Source of the DNA: a bacterium
Lineage (GTDB): Bacteria > Bacillota > Clostridia > Lachnospirales > Lachnospiraceae
Reading direction: 5' to 3'
Length of the DNA stretch: 64,000 nt
Assembly: GCA_030524675.1 (NCBI GenBank)
Contig: JAUNGE010000003.1
Location: forward strand, 1 to 64,000
The stretch's first letter is position 1, and each line of letters opens with the position of its first letter. Under the pieces are notes generated by a model. That model was not told the DNA's origin, searched no databases, and was given only the letters and a program-made list of their open reading frames with translations. Below are positions 1-8,242 of this stretch, one piece after another. The translations under genes were made by a program, and so were the position numbers.

Positions 1-244
1 GCTGCCATTCGGATATGCGTTCCATCAGGGAATAAAATTCCTGCTCGGTCAGTATTTTTACCTCCGGCATGACGCTCTCTATCGCCGCCCCACGGGTAAT
101 GAGCCGGTGGTTGCGCTGCTTGCGGGAACCGCTTTCCAGATAGGATTTCCGGTTTTCCAGACGGCGCAGCTTACGACGTTCCTGTTCCAGCTTTGCGGTG
201 TTTTCCTCGTATTCCTTTTGTAATTCTTCCAGTGTTTTGTTCAT
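1..244 (-). CDS. DUF3847 family protein, partial (3' end outside window)
   Basis: Reading leftward from an ATG at 244, 81 codons stay open to the window edge. The protein begins MNKTLEELQKEYEENTAKLE and continues as a charged coiled coil, followed by a basic patch (SGSRKQRNHRLITRGAAIE) and the stretch ESVMPEVKILTEQEFYSLM. This matches what I know of DUF3847, a small family found in integrative and conjugative elements of Firmicutes, usually near mobilisation genes. A strong AGGAGG-like site (252-259 on this strand) supports the start. The function of the family is unknown; the basic segment would suit DNA binding at a relaxosome, which is inference. It is cut by the window edge, not visibly by mutation. 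Confidence 0.8.
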   Translation of the reverse strand, partial: MNKTLEELQKEYEENTAKLEQERRKLRRLENRKSYLESGSRKQRNHRLITRGAAIESVMPEVKILTEQEFYSLMERISEWQ

Positions 245-380
245 GTGACAATCCCTCCTTTGCTATGGGATAAGAAAAGACCGTATGGATAACGGTCAAG
301 TGTCGGTATTCATCTATCAGCCTTTGTGGATGTGACAAGCCGGTAACGGGTTGTCGCAGACACAAAGGACACAGGGGATA

Positions 381-416
381 GCCGCTTGAGCGGCGCAAGG
401 GGGTGTAGCCCCCTTG
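381..416. other. Two tandem perfect hairpins, possible oriT/regulatory structure
   Basis: Between two leftward genes lie two adjacent perfect inverted repeats. The first pairs GCCGC (381-385) with GCGGC (390-394) around TTGA. The second pairs CAAGGGGG (396-403) with CCCCCTTG (409-416) around TGTAG. Neither is followed by a T-run in either direction, so they do not look like ordinary terminators. In an ICE segment such structures could mark an origin of transfer or a relaxosome binding site; this is inference and I see no nick consensus. Confidence 0.4.
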
Positions 417-501
417 TACGGAACGAAGTGACGCAGATAGCTCCGCAGGACGCACGATACATGGTCTATGGACTATGTATAGAAGTGCGCCCTTTCGTTC
501 C

Positions 502-717
502 TCAAGGGATTTCTGCCGTTTCCGGCTCCGTTCTTTTTTCTCTCGCTCCTTTATGGGAACGCTTGGAAAGATACCTCGGACATTCGATCACAACTGCCCG
601 GAAGCTCTGCTTGCAATCGTGCTGGCATTTCCGGCATAATTCGTTATAAGTGACACGGTTTCGCTCATTTAAGAAGAAAGACAGCTCCAACCGGCGCTTC
701 TTACTCATTCTCGGCAT
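502..717 (-). CDS. Small conserved mobile-element protein (71 aa)
   Basis: A 71-residue basic protein starting MPRMSKKRRLELSFFLNERN, with a central Cys/His-containing stretch (ELCRKCQHDCKQSFRAVVIE) and a basic tail. An AAAGGAG site lies 6 nt before the ATG at 717. I recall very similar small proteins in Lachnospiraceae conjugative elements next to DUF3847 genes, but I know of no proven function. The Cys pattern (C-x2-C-x3-C) could bind metal, and the charge suggests nucleic-acid contact; both are inference. It precedes the DUF3847 gene in the same direction with the hairpin pair between them. Confidence 0.65.
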   Translation of the reverse strand: MPRMSKKRRLELSFFLNERNRVTYNELCRKCQHDCKQSFRAVVIECPRYLSKRSHKGAREKRTEPETAEIP

Positions 718-862
718 AACAGGCTCCTTTCCCCGTTTCTATCCGGCATACGCAGACAGATGGTTTTTGTGTAGCGTTTCGGTATCATTTTTAAGGTTTT
801 TCCCTCTGTATGCGCCTTAGAAAAGGGCGGCAGTATTCCAGACAGGGGAAGATACCTTTCCC

Positions 863-1087
863 TCATTTGTCGCTTCCCGGTACGGATTCAGTCCCCTTTG
901 CCATCCAGTCAAAGAACGCCTTTTTGCTGACTTTAATCAGCCTGCCGCTCCGAAATGCCGGAAAGCCGGGCGTGTGTACCAGCTCATAGGCGCTCACTCT
1001 GGAAATTCCCATAATGCGCCGGATGTCCGCCACGTCCAAAACCAGCGGCAGCTCGTCATAGTTATTCAATCTCTTGTTATCGCTCAT
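863..1087 (-). CDS. Helix-turn-helix excisionase-like protein (74 aa)
   Basis: Starts at 1087 (MSDNKRLNNYDELPLVLDVA), chosen over a longer in-frame start at 1219 because a GGGAGG-like site (1094-1099) lies just upstream and the family alignment begins here. The body (VADIRRIMGISRVSAYELVHTP, then FRSGRLIKVSKKAFFDWM) is the winged-helix MerR/excisionase-type HTH_17 fold: helix-turn-helix followed by the GRLIKVSKKAFFDWM wing and third helix. Such proteins in ICEs act as excision directionality factors or small repressors. No integrase is seen beside it inside the window, so the exact role is open. Confidence 0.75.
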   Translation of the reverse strand: MSDNKRLNNYDELPLVLDVADIRRIMGISRVSAYELVHTPGFPAFRSGRLIKVSKKAFFDWMAKGTESVPGSDK

Positions 1088-1323
1088 TTTGTTCCTCCCA
1101 TACTTAAAATCAGTTTCAATGCTTCCTGTTGCCGTTCTCCCCAAAAGCCGTTGTCCTAAAAGCCGCATCCCTGCGGCTGCCCCATTCCTGCGGCGTATCC
1201 CTGCATTGGTGCGCTTCATGCGTCACTTCTCCTGCCGGTCATATCCCTTTTGGACGGTCATTTACTTGTCAAGGTACTGTATGGCACTAAATTACCATGT
1301 GCAATCATCATAGCGACTTCTTC

Positions 1324-1352
1324 TTGACAAAACAAGACTTCTGCGATACCAT
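1324..1352 (+). promoter_or_regulatory. Promoter candidate for the DUF6076 gene
   Basis: TTGACA at 1324-1329, a 17-bp spacer, then TACCAT at 1347-1352, about 60 bp before the rightward gene start at 1411. The -35 is perfect and the -10 keeps the key T-A-A-T positions. Nearby the string AAATTACCAT occurs twice (about 1289-1298 and 1379-1388), a possible operator pair. The 323-bp gap 1088-1410 holds nothing else I can name. Confidence 0.45.
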
Positions 1353-1410
1353 GAGTGTAACAGATATGACTAAATTATAAAATTACCATAAGTAAAGGCA
1401 GGGGGATAGG

Positions 1411-2454
1411 ATGGAAACAGGATTTGTGCGGCATGAGCCGTGTTATGACCGGATTTTGTTTGTCCTGACGCTGGACAGGAAGAAGATGAAAGAGCGGATT
1501 TTGATTGGGAAAGAATTGCAGGTGCGCTTCCGTTTACAGGGGGATAGGGATGCGGATGTGCTGTGCGACACAACCCGTCCGCTTGGCACTTTCCTTGCGG
1601 ACTTTGAGTATGACCCGGACGGGGAATGGAACCGATTGGGGCTTGCTCCGCTACGGGAAGCTCTGCACTCAAACCGCTGGAAGCAGCCAGCGTTGGAGCA
1701 GGCCGCCGGTGACTTCCTCCAAAAGAAATTTGACAGCGGTGATCCGCTGCGGATGTATGCGGCTTTTCGGATTTGGAATGGTTATCTTGTAACAAGGGAA
1801 TATCGGGAACGGGATAAAGCCTGTGACCGCTTCATGGATAAAATGAGCCATTTTACCATGATGTTTCAGCAGAGAAGCCCTCTGCAATTTGACAGCGATA
1901 CCGGCAGGCCAGAACCTTTCCATATATCCAGCCGCATTTTCGGCTCCGTACCGGCAGCGGAAACACGGCTTGACCTCTGGTATCCAGACAACCGACGCAC
2001 AACAGAATGTGTTGCCGCCTATGCCACGTTTTATCCGCTGATAACCTACTATCTGAACCGCCTGAATGACTGGGGGCTGTGCTTCCGAAAATGCAAAGTC
2101 TGCGGGCGTGTTTTCCTTGCAACAAGCCAGCGGTATGAGCTGTGCGGCGATAAGTGCCGGAAGAAACAGGCGCTTCAAAATAAGCGGGAGTTTGACGAGA
2201 GGGCAAGGGAAAACAACTACGATCTGCTTTACAAAAACGAGTGCCAGAACTGGCGCAACAAGATCAACAAGGCAAAGAAAACAACCGGCTTCCCATCTGA
2301 CCGGCTGGAAAAAATGCTGGCTGCGTTTGAAGCGTTCAAGAAAGAAGCACTGCAAAGGAAAAAGGCTGTCAAAGAAAAAACAGCCAGTCCGAAAGAGTTT
2401 ACGGACTGGCTGTATCAGCAGAGTAATATTATTACGGGGCTGGCAGATTATTAG
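1411..2454 (+). CDS. DUF6076 domain protein (347 aa), mobile-element associated
   Basis: A 347-residue protein starting METGFVRHEPCYDRIL, preceded by AGGGGGATAGG. The C-terminal half has a zinc-knuckle-like motif, C-K-V-C-G-R-V-F, then YELCGDKCRKKQALQNKREF, followed by a long basic helix (WRNKINKAKKTTGFPSDRLEKM). This pattern is what I recognise as DUF6076, common in Firmicute ICEs and of unknown function; CxxC...CxxxC zinc binding near the C-terminus suggests nucleic-acid interaction. An 11-bp perfect inverted repeat (2381-2391 with 2402-2412) lies in the last codons without a T-run. It is convergent with the ABC cargo operon. Start is fairly sure; function is not known. Confidence 0.7.
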   Translation: METGFVRHEPCYDRILFVLTLDRKKMKERILIGKELQVRFRLQGDRDADVLCDTTRPLGTFLADFEYDPDGEWNRLGLAPLREALHSNRWKQPALEQAAGDFLQKKFDSGDPLRMYAAFRIWNGYLVTREYRERDKACDRFMDKMSHFTMMFQQRSPLQFDSDTGRPEPFHISSRIFGSVPAAETRLDLWYPDNRRTTECVAAYATFYPLITYYLNRLNDWGLCFRKCKVCGRVFLATSQRYELCGDKCRKKQALQNKREFDERARENNYDLLYKNECQNWRNKINKAKKTTGFPSDRLEKMLAAFEAFKKEALQRKKAVKEKTASPKEFTDWLYQQSNIITGLADY

Positions 2455-2478
2455 TACACAAAATAATTTTCTATAATA

Positions 2479-2892
2479 CTATTTTAAAATATCTAATTGT
2501 ACTTCCGTTGCCGGTGTAGTGAAAAACAACGGAATAGAAAAAGAATACTTACGCCCTGTTGCATTGTCTGTGCATTCAACACAAATTGTATCAAAAACAC
2601 CTTCCTTGGGTTTGGTATAGTCGAACGATGAAATATCTTTATTGCTAATTTTTCCGTTTTCTGCGGAAACAATATAACTAAAATCCTTTTTGTCAGCTAA
2701 AATCATACAGGTTATTGTTTCTTCCTGCCCGCTTTCTAAAGGTGTTTTATCAACCACTACTTGGAAAGGTACAACTTCGCATTCCATCGTGACAACTTCT
2801 TCCACAGACAAAGCAGAATTTTCCTGATAGCCGTGGAGAATTTGACAAAGAGCCATACCCAAAATCATGAATATAACGAACCCTTTTTCCAT
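2479..2892 (-). CDS. Small membrane-anchored extracellular protein, last gene of the ABC cargo operon
   Basis: 137 residues with a single N-terminal hydrophobic segment (about residues 5-20, GFVIFMILGMALCQILHGY), then a mostly beta-type soluble domain with two Cys at the C-terminal side (TICVECTDNA). AAGGTGGTG precedes the ATG. It starts 12 nt after the permease gene ends, so it belongs to the same leftward operon. I do not recognise a family. The cysteine after the hydrophobic stretch does not make a proper lipobox, so it is probably a signal-anchored protein exposed outside. A role as accessory to the FtsX transporter is inferred only from position. Confidence 0.55.
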   Translation of the reverse strand: MEKGFVIFMILGMALCQILHGYQENSALSVEEVVTMECEVVPFQVVVDKTPLESGQEETITCMILADKKDFSYIVSAENGKISNKDISSFDYTKPKEGVFDTICVECTDNATGRKYSFSIPLFFTTPATEVQLDILK

Positions 2893-2904
2893 TATCCACC
2901 ACCT

Positions 2905-5103
2905 TTACATCATAATATCATTTCGCAAAGCGTCAGCTAAATCAGATTCAAGCATTCTTTTTCCGCCTATATAATAGGCAAGCCCAACAAATCCAAAAAT
3001 GGCTAAAATAAACGCAAGAATCGGGATCAATGGCGCTTTTGCTAAAAATTCCATTGGGTCTAAATAACTTGCTGTAATCATAAATGCCACGACTATGACC
3101 GTCAACGGCAAAGTAATGATGAGAGGTCGGCCTGCAATCACGGACGCTTCAATGGTAAACATTTTCCGCATACTTTCCGGTGTCATTCCAACAGACGCAT
3201 ATCGTGCAAATTCTCTTTTCCTCTGCCGCAGGAAGCCCAAAGTATTAGAAAATACATTTGCTATGCCAATGACCGCCAACAGTACACAAAATGCTCCCAA
3301 TATTAACGTAGATCCCTTTTGCATTTCATCATCCGAAATCTTTTCCTGAATACGGTTTTCAAGTGTAGCGGCAGAATCCTGATGAATCGTTTCTGAAATT
3401 ACAGACTGCAATTCATTCAGTTCGGAAAGCGTGATGCCCTCTTTTCCCAATATCCTGATATAAGTATCTGTTTCAATATCGCCGATCTTCCCTGATATTT
3501 GGTTCCATAGGGATAGGGGAATAAACTGTACCAGTGAATAATTGTCATATTCCTCTCTCAAAATCGGTGTTTTCTGCGTGTAAGTAAGCACTGGAATTTC
3601 TACTGTATTTTCGGGTTGTACAGTATTTTGCAGAGTGATAGCAGTCTGTCCTTCTTTCACAAAAGGAATGTAAGTTTTATAGCGGAAATTGCTATTTACA
3701 CTGTCCCAAATGCGATTTAATACAACGCTCCCATCCAATTTTGGTTCAATGCCGATCTGCTGACAGTATTCTTCAAACCCAACATCATCCATGATAACAA
3801 TCGGTGCTTTTACAGAATAGGTTCCATCTCCGACTATGGAAACATTTCCGGCAACCGCTTCTAGTCCTCCTATTCCCAACAGTTCATCACTCATATCGGA
3901 TTCAGGAAGTAAGCAGATGGCTATTGCTTTTTGATAAGCAACACTGCTTCTGACACCTTGCAGCTCCCTGATTTCCTCTCCCTGACTAAAATCTCCAATT
4001 TCAGTATCTTTCAGTGTCACCATCACATCCCATGCGTTCTGATACCGCTCGAAGTAGGTGTGATTTGTACTGATACCCGTCAGTGTAAAAAAGCAGAGCA
4101 TTACTGTAAAGCTCAAAAAAGAAAGTGTCAATGAAAGCGTAGAGGTACGAAGCGCCTTTTTCTGTGCTTTTAAGGCATTTCCTGCCAATTCACCTTCAAC
4201 GCCAAACAGCAAAGATAGGATGCGGGAATGTTTTTTCTTTTTCAGGCTCAATTCGCCCGTATTGCGTATCGCCTGAAGCGGCGTCAATTTGCTCAATTTT
4301 TTCGCAGGCAGAGAAGCGGAAATAAAAACAGTCAAAACCGAAGCTAAAATAGTTACCGCAAACACAAAGGGATGATACTGGAAAACGGCTTCATGTCGTC
4401 CCGCTATTTCCGCTGCAAAAAAATTCATCACTTGTATGGCTCCTGCGCTGCCTACAATGCCTATACCGCTGCCAATCAAAATAGGAAGACCACAAAGGAT
4501 TGCGGCCTCCTGCATAACGCAGGCAAAAATCTGTCCCGGTGTAGCGCCTATACTGGAAAAGATTCCAAACTGATGAATCCTTGCATCCATAGAAACGGCA
4601 AAGGAATTATGAATAATCAAAATCAAAGAAACGGACAGTACCACCAGCAGGACTAAAAAGAAAGCCATCAAGAGCGGCGGGGTATTATCCTGCGGGTCAT
4701 GAACCATATACCGTGAAAGCAATAATTCGTGATAGGATACTGTACTGCTGTCAATATCCAACATTTGAGCGATCAATGGCATATCACGGTATACCGATTT
4801 TACATTTTGAAAGTAGACATCGACCACGATATTTTCCTTGTCCGACAAGGACTGATTTACTTCCGCTTTTTCTACATTTGCGAAATTTTCGATTGTAGTC
4901 AAATCATTTTCACTGATTCCGGCGATCCTGCCATGCCAGCCGCCTTCCTCTATCGTAATTTTCTCAATCTCATAAGTCCAAAAGTTATAAAACAGGCTGC
5001 ATACCAGAGATAAAAACAGAGCCGAGATAAAAGCCGCTACCATAATAGATATGCTGGAAGCCTTATTTTTTTTGATAAAGGCTGTTGAATAATCTTTCCA
5101 CAT
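2905..5103 (-). CDS. ABC transporter permease, FtsX/MacB type (732 aa)
   Basis: A 732-residue membrane protein with one TM near residues 18-42, an outer domain of about 100 residues, three TMs (about 143-166, 195-225, 243-265), a fifth TM near 318-345, a large outer domain (about 346-615) and three final TMs. Two FtsX domains are visible from the internal loops GIFSSIGATPGQI and REFARYASVGMTPESM. This is the permease of antimicrobial-peptide or lipid-extrusion type ABC systems, here paired with the ATPase just upstream (6-nt gap). CGGAGGTAAGCGG precedes the ATG. With the adjacent sensor kinase the set resembles peptide-antibiotic detoxification modules; the exact substrate cannot be read from sequence. 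Confidence 0.85.
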   Translation of the reverse strand: MWKDYSTAFIKKNKASSISIMVAAFISALFLSLVCSLFYNFWTYEIEKITIEEGGWHGRIAGISENDLTTIENFANVEKAEVNQSLSDKENIVVDVYFQNVKSVYRDMPLIAQMLDIDSSTVSYHELLLSRYMVHDPQDNTPPLLMAFFLVLLVVLSVSLILIIHNSFAVSMDARIHQFGIFSSIGATPGQIFACVMQEAAILCGLPILIGSGIGIVGSAGAIQVMNFFAAEIAGRHEAVFQYHPFVFAVTILASVLTVFISASLPAKKLSKLTPLQAIRNTGELSLKKKKHSRILSLLFGVEGELAGNALKAQKKALRTSTLSLTLSFLSFTVMLCFFTLTGISTNHTYFERYQNAWDVMVTLKDTEIGDFSQGEEIRELQGVRSSVAYQKAIAICLLPESDMSDELLGIGGLEAVAGNVSIVGDGTYSVKAPIVIMDDVGFEEYCQQIGIEPKLDGSVVLNRIWDSVNSNFRYKTYIPFVKEGQTAITLQNTVQPENTVEIPVLTYTQKTPILREEYDNYSLVQFIPLSLWNQISGKIGDIETDTYIRILGKEGITLSELNELQSVISETIHQDSAATLENRIQEKISDDEMQKGSTLILGAFCVLLAVIGIANVFSNTLGFLRQRKREFARYASVGMTPESMRKMFTIEASVIAGRPLIITLPLTVIVVAFMITASYLDPMEFLAKAPLIPILAFILAIFGFVGLAYYIGGKRMLESDLADALRNDIMM

Positions 5104-5108
5104 TCCGC

Positions 5109-5789
5109 TTACCTCCGTTTCTGGTCGCTGATGATGCGTCCGTCCTCTACGGTTACGATACGGTCTGCTTCCAACGCAATCTTTTCGTCATGTGTAATCA
5201 GCAAAATCGTTTGATTCAAGTTACGGTTAGATAGTTTCAGCATATCAATAATTTCTTTCGAGTTTTTCTGATCGAGGTTGCCTGTCGGCTCATCAGCCAA
5301 AAGAAGCGCCGGACGGTAAATCAACGCTCTAGCGATTGCCGCCCTTTGCTGCTGTCCCCCGGATAATTGATTGGGAAGAAAATCCAGTTTATCAGCAATT
5401 CCCAACGAATTTACTACTTGCTCAAAATACTCCTGATTGACTTTTCTCTTGTCTAGCAAAAGGGGCATCAAAATATTTTTCCGAATGGTAAGCGTTGGAA
5501 TTAGATTGTAAAACTGATAAACCAGTCCGACCTTCCTACGCCGAAAAATTGCCGACTGTGTTCGGTTCATAGAAGAAATGTCAACTCCTTCCACAATGAC
5601 TTTCCCCTTTGTGGGCTGATCCACACTGCCGAGAATATGCAGAAGTGTAGATTTTCCTGACCCGGATGCCCCAACAATGGCAACAAATTCCCCCTTATCC
5701 ACTGAAAAATCAATCTTGTCTAAAGCAATTACCTGATTGTTGCCAGAACCATATATTTTTCTGACGCCATCACATTTTAATATTTCCAT
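5109..5789 (-). CDS. ABC transporter ATP-binding protein (226 aa), LolD/MacB type
   Basis: Start at 5789 (MEILKCDGVRKIYGSGNNQV) with a GAGAGG site; an in-frame longer start at 6059 would overlap the kinase gene and is rejected. Walker A is GASGSGKST, the signature is LSGGQQQRAAIARAL, Walker B is LLLADEPTGNLD, and the switch His sits in LLITHDEKIA. The TGNLD after Walker B and the 226-residue length are typical of LolD/MacB/BceA-like ATPases that energise FtsX permeases. It lies between the sensor kinase and the permease, all leftward, so the four genes form one signalling-transport unit. Confidence 0.9.
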   Translation of the reverse strand: MEILKCDGVRKIYGSGNNQVIALDKIDFSVDKGEFVAIVGASGSGKSTLLHILGSVDQPTKGKVIVEGVDISSMNRTQSAIFRRRKVGLVYQFYNLIPTLTIRKNILMPLLLDKRKVNQEYFEQVVNSLGIADKLDFLPNQLSGGQQQRAAIARALIYRPALLLADEPTGNLDQKNSKEIIDMLKLSNRNLNQTILLITHDEKIALEADRIVTVEDGRIISDQKRR

Positions 5790-5859
5790 GTCAACCTCTC
5801 TTTCCTGATGCGTACCAAACTTCCTATACGCTTCCAGTATAGCAAAGAAAAGTGACATC

Positions 5860-7047
5860 TTAGTGACTGTAAATACGAATTTCAAAACAAGCGCCGCCGT
5901 CCGGCAGAGTACGGGCAGTAATGTTGCCATTTTCCAATTCAAAAATAGATTTCGCCAGTGACAAGCCAATCCCGATTCCATTTGGGGTAGCTCTTTTTCC
6001 ACGGTAAAATCTTTCAAAAAGATGTGGCAGTTCTTCCTGACAGAAGCCCTCGCCTTCATCCCAGATTAGAATTGTCACATAAATAGGATTTCCAGAATAA
6101 TCGCAATGTACGGTTCCTCCCTGTGGCGAATGTTCCATACAATTTTTCATCAAATTCAAAAGTGCTTCCATTGTCCACTCCATGTCGCCCATAATGGAGA
6201 TACAGCCATTATCTGGAATGGATACAGAAATTTTTTCTTTTTGCAGCAGATCGCTCAAATTATCTGCCGCTAAAGTGAGCGCCGTATAAATATCGACTTT
6301 CTCATGTTCTAATGGCAAAGTTCCAGCGTCTATCTTGGATAATGTGAGCAGGGATTCTTCTAATGTTCCTAACCGCTCCAACTGCTTTTTCAGTTGCCCC
6401 ACCCTAAAATTAGGCGTTTCTTTTTCCATCAACTGCAAGGAAAGAGAGGCCGCAGTAACGGGGGTTTTCAGCTGGTGGGCGATATTTGCCAAATTATTCG
6501 CAAAATTCACTTTCGCGTTTACCGCCGCATCCCTTGTCTGATAGAGTTCCGTTACTGTTTTGTACATCTCATCCTGCAAGGGGGAAAATTCATCTTCCTT
6601 TGCCTGCACAACGGTTCCTTCTGCGCCAATATTGATTTGTTCCAAATAGTGTGTCATTTCTGCGATTCTTCTTTTCTTTTGCTTGCCCATATACCAAACA
6701 GAAACTAAAAAGGAGCCAATTATCAGCAGGCACAAACTCAAAGACAGCACAAGGAATTGCCAGCCCAACTCCCTGCAAAAATGATTACTCTCATATCCGT
6801 ATTGTGTCAGAAACGAATTTCCGTCAATTTCGTCCTCCGTGAATGTGTGATATTCTTTCAACGCAGCTAAAACCTGTTCCTCTGCTTCGGGGTTATCCTG
6901 TATGATAACTTCACAAAATTTCGAGATATGTTCAAACACAGATTGTTGATACCCATTCAACCAGAAAACAGATACCGCCGACATCCCAATCACGCAGACG
7001 AATACTGGCAGAAATATAAGGAACTGTCGTTTTCTTCTTTCCGTCAT
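5860..7047 (-). CDS. Sensor histidine kinase (395 aa)
   Basis: Two TM segments (about residues 8-30 and 98-120) bracket a 65-residue outer domain. The HisKA box NIAHQLKTPVTAA places the phospho-acceptor at H191; then come the N box (NLMKNCMEHSP), G1 (DEGEGF) and G2 (GIGIGLSLAK). It is complete. It overlaps the response regulator stop by 4 nt, so translation is coupled. A short sensory domain, next to an FtsX transporter, suits a kinase that detects a cell-envelope stress or peptide antibiotic; the inducer is unknown. Confidence 0.88.
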   Translation of the reverse strand: MTERRKRQFLIFLPVFVCVIGMSAVSVFWLNGYQQSVFEHISKFCEVIIQDNPEAEEQVLAALKEYHTFTEDEIDGNSFLTQYGYESNHFCRELGWQFLVLSLSLCLLIIGSFLVSVWYMGKQKKRRIAEMTHYLEQINIGAEGTVVQAKEDEFSPLQDEMYKTVTELYQTRDAAVNAKVNFANNLANIAHQLKTPVTAASLSLQLMEKETPNFRVGQLKKQLERLGTLEESLLTLSKIDAGTLPLEHEKVDIYTALTLAADNLSDLLQKEKISVSIPDNGCISIMGDMEWTMEALLNLMKNCMEHSPQGGTVHCDYSGNPIYVTILIWDEGEGFCQEELPHLFERFYRGKRATPNGIGIGLSLAKSIFELENGNITARTLPDGGACFEIRIYSH

Positions 7048-7715
7048 ATGCTGTCCTCCATACGGTAGCCGAAACTACGAATCGTTTTCAGGCAGGTCGG
7101 ATTATTCAACTTTTCCCGCAATCGTTTCATTGTAACTGTCAACGTGTTATCATTTACATAGTTACCATTGCTATCCCATATCAGTTCCAGTAATTGTTTT
7201 CTGGTTATCGTTTTCCCCTTGTTTTCCATCAACAGCAGGAGCAACTGATATTCCGGTTGACTTAATGTGATTTCCCGTTGCCCACAAAAAACAGTCATTT
7301 TTTTCTTATCCAATAACACATCATCGCAAATCAGACAGGTTCTGCCTGTTTGCCCGGCTCTGCGAAGCAAAGCAAGAATACGAGAATATAAAATGTTCAG
7401 TTCAAACGGCTTCACAACATAATCATCAGCGCCACGAGAAAAACCTGTCACAATGTCGTGAGAATCGCCCCGTACCGTCAGGAAAATAATCGGCAGATTA
7501 TCCCACCGCAACCGAATCCATTGACAAAACTCATTTCCTTGCCCGTCTGGCAGGTTCCAGTCCAGCAAAACAATCGTGGGTATATATGCTCTGAATGCTG
7601 CTTTTGTTTCAAGAATCGTATGAAAAATGGACACTTTACAATCTCGCTGTTCCAGATATTCTTTTACAGCCTGTGCGATATTTTCATCATCCTCAACATA
7701 ATAAACATCTATCAT
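7044..7715 (-). CDS. Response regulator, OmpR/PhoB family (223 aa)
   Basis: Start at 7715 (MIDVYYVEDDENIAQAVKEY) with AGAGGTGC upstream; a longer start at 7781 adds an unconserved leader and is rejected. The receiver has the acidic pair E8/D9/D10, phospho-acceptor D52 (VLLDWNLPDG) and the Lys in VVKPFELN. The C-terminal winged helix (REITLSQPEYQLLLLLMENK ... TVTMKRLREKLN) is Trans_reg_C. It is the first gene of the leftward regulator-kinase-ATPase-permease operon and probably controls it. Confidence 0.9.
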   Translation of the reverse strand: MIDVYYVEDDENIAQAVKEYLEQRDCKVSIFHTILETKAAFRAYIPTIVLLDWNLPDGQGNEFCQWIRLRWDNLPIIFLTVRGDSHDIVTGFSRGADDYVVKPFELNILYSRILALLRRAGQTGRTCLICDDVLLDKKKMTVFCGQREITLSQPEYQLLLLLMENKGKTITRKQLLELIWDSNGNYVNDNTLTVTMKRLREKLNNPTCLKTIRSFGYRMEDSI

Positions 7716-7800
7716 CCTTCTGCACCTCTGACATAAGCATAGAATTTTGTAATTATTATACTGTACTTTGAGTTTGTTCACAATCCATGATTTACAGCAA

Positions 7801-7826
7801 ACGGGAATAGGCTATCCTATTCCCGT
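7801..7826. repeat. 11-bp perfect inverted repeat upstream of the response regulator
   Basis: ACGGGAATAGG (7801-7811) and CCTATTCCCGT (7816-7826) are perfect inverted copies separated by CTAT. There is no T-run on either side, so a terminator is unlikely. It lies about 85 bp upstream of the response regulator and about 50 bp from the presumed element/chromosome junction, so it could be a regulator binding site or a terminal structure of the element. Confidence 0.5.
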
Positions 7827-7876
7827 ACTATGCGTTAGTGTATAAGCGTGGTATTGTTATATCTGGTGTGGTATCT

Positions 7877-8014
7877 TTAACTATGGGAAACTCCTCTCTC
7901 CCATTTACTGACTGCTTTGTCTGTCACATGAATCTTCTCGGCAAGCTGAGATTGGGTCATATGCTTTTCTTTTCTCAATTTTGCAATATATGCGCCAAAT
8001 ACTTTTGCATCCAA
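7877..8014 (-). pseudogene. Truncated XRE-family regulator at the element junction
   Basis: Reading leftward from TTG at 8014 with AAGGAGA nicely spaced upstream, 45 codons give LDAKVFGAYIAKLRKEKHMT, then QSQLAEKIHVTDKAVSKWERGV and after that SHS and a stop. The first 42 residues are an almost complete HTH_3 domain; in intact relatives KWERGV is followed by a GFPDI-like helix and a C-terminal domain, both absent here. The reading breaks within a few bases of about 7880-7890, which I take as the insertion boundary of the mobile element. XRE regulators next to MATE exporters, as here, are a common arrangement, so this was probably the exporter's regulator. Confidence 0.65.
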
Positions 8015-8242
8015 TTTTATAAATCTCTCCTTTCTGCTGCAATATATGTATGGATATAGCAGCTGACAGCCGATCAGCCTTTATCCATCTGTTTATAGTA
8101 TACATGTTTGTAAGAATTCATTCAATCGACGTATCGTTTATATGGGCACATTGCAGGGATACAGAGTGTTTCTTCTTTTGCGAAGAAGACGAAAAAGGTG
8201 CAAAAATAAAGAACAGGGATATTAAGGAGAAAAAACAATACA

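Noticed and set aside
2381..2412. Perfect 11-bp inverted repeat at the end of the DUF6076 gene as a terminator
   Set aside because: It lies within the coding sequence 40 bp before the stop and has no T-run after it.
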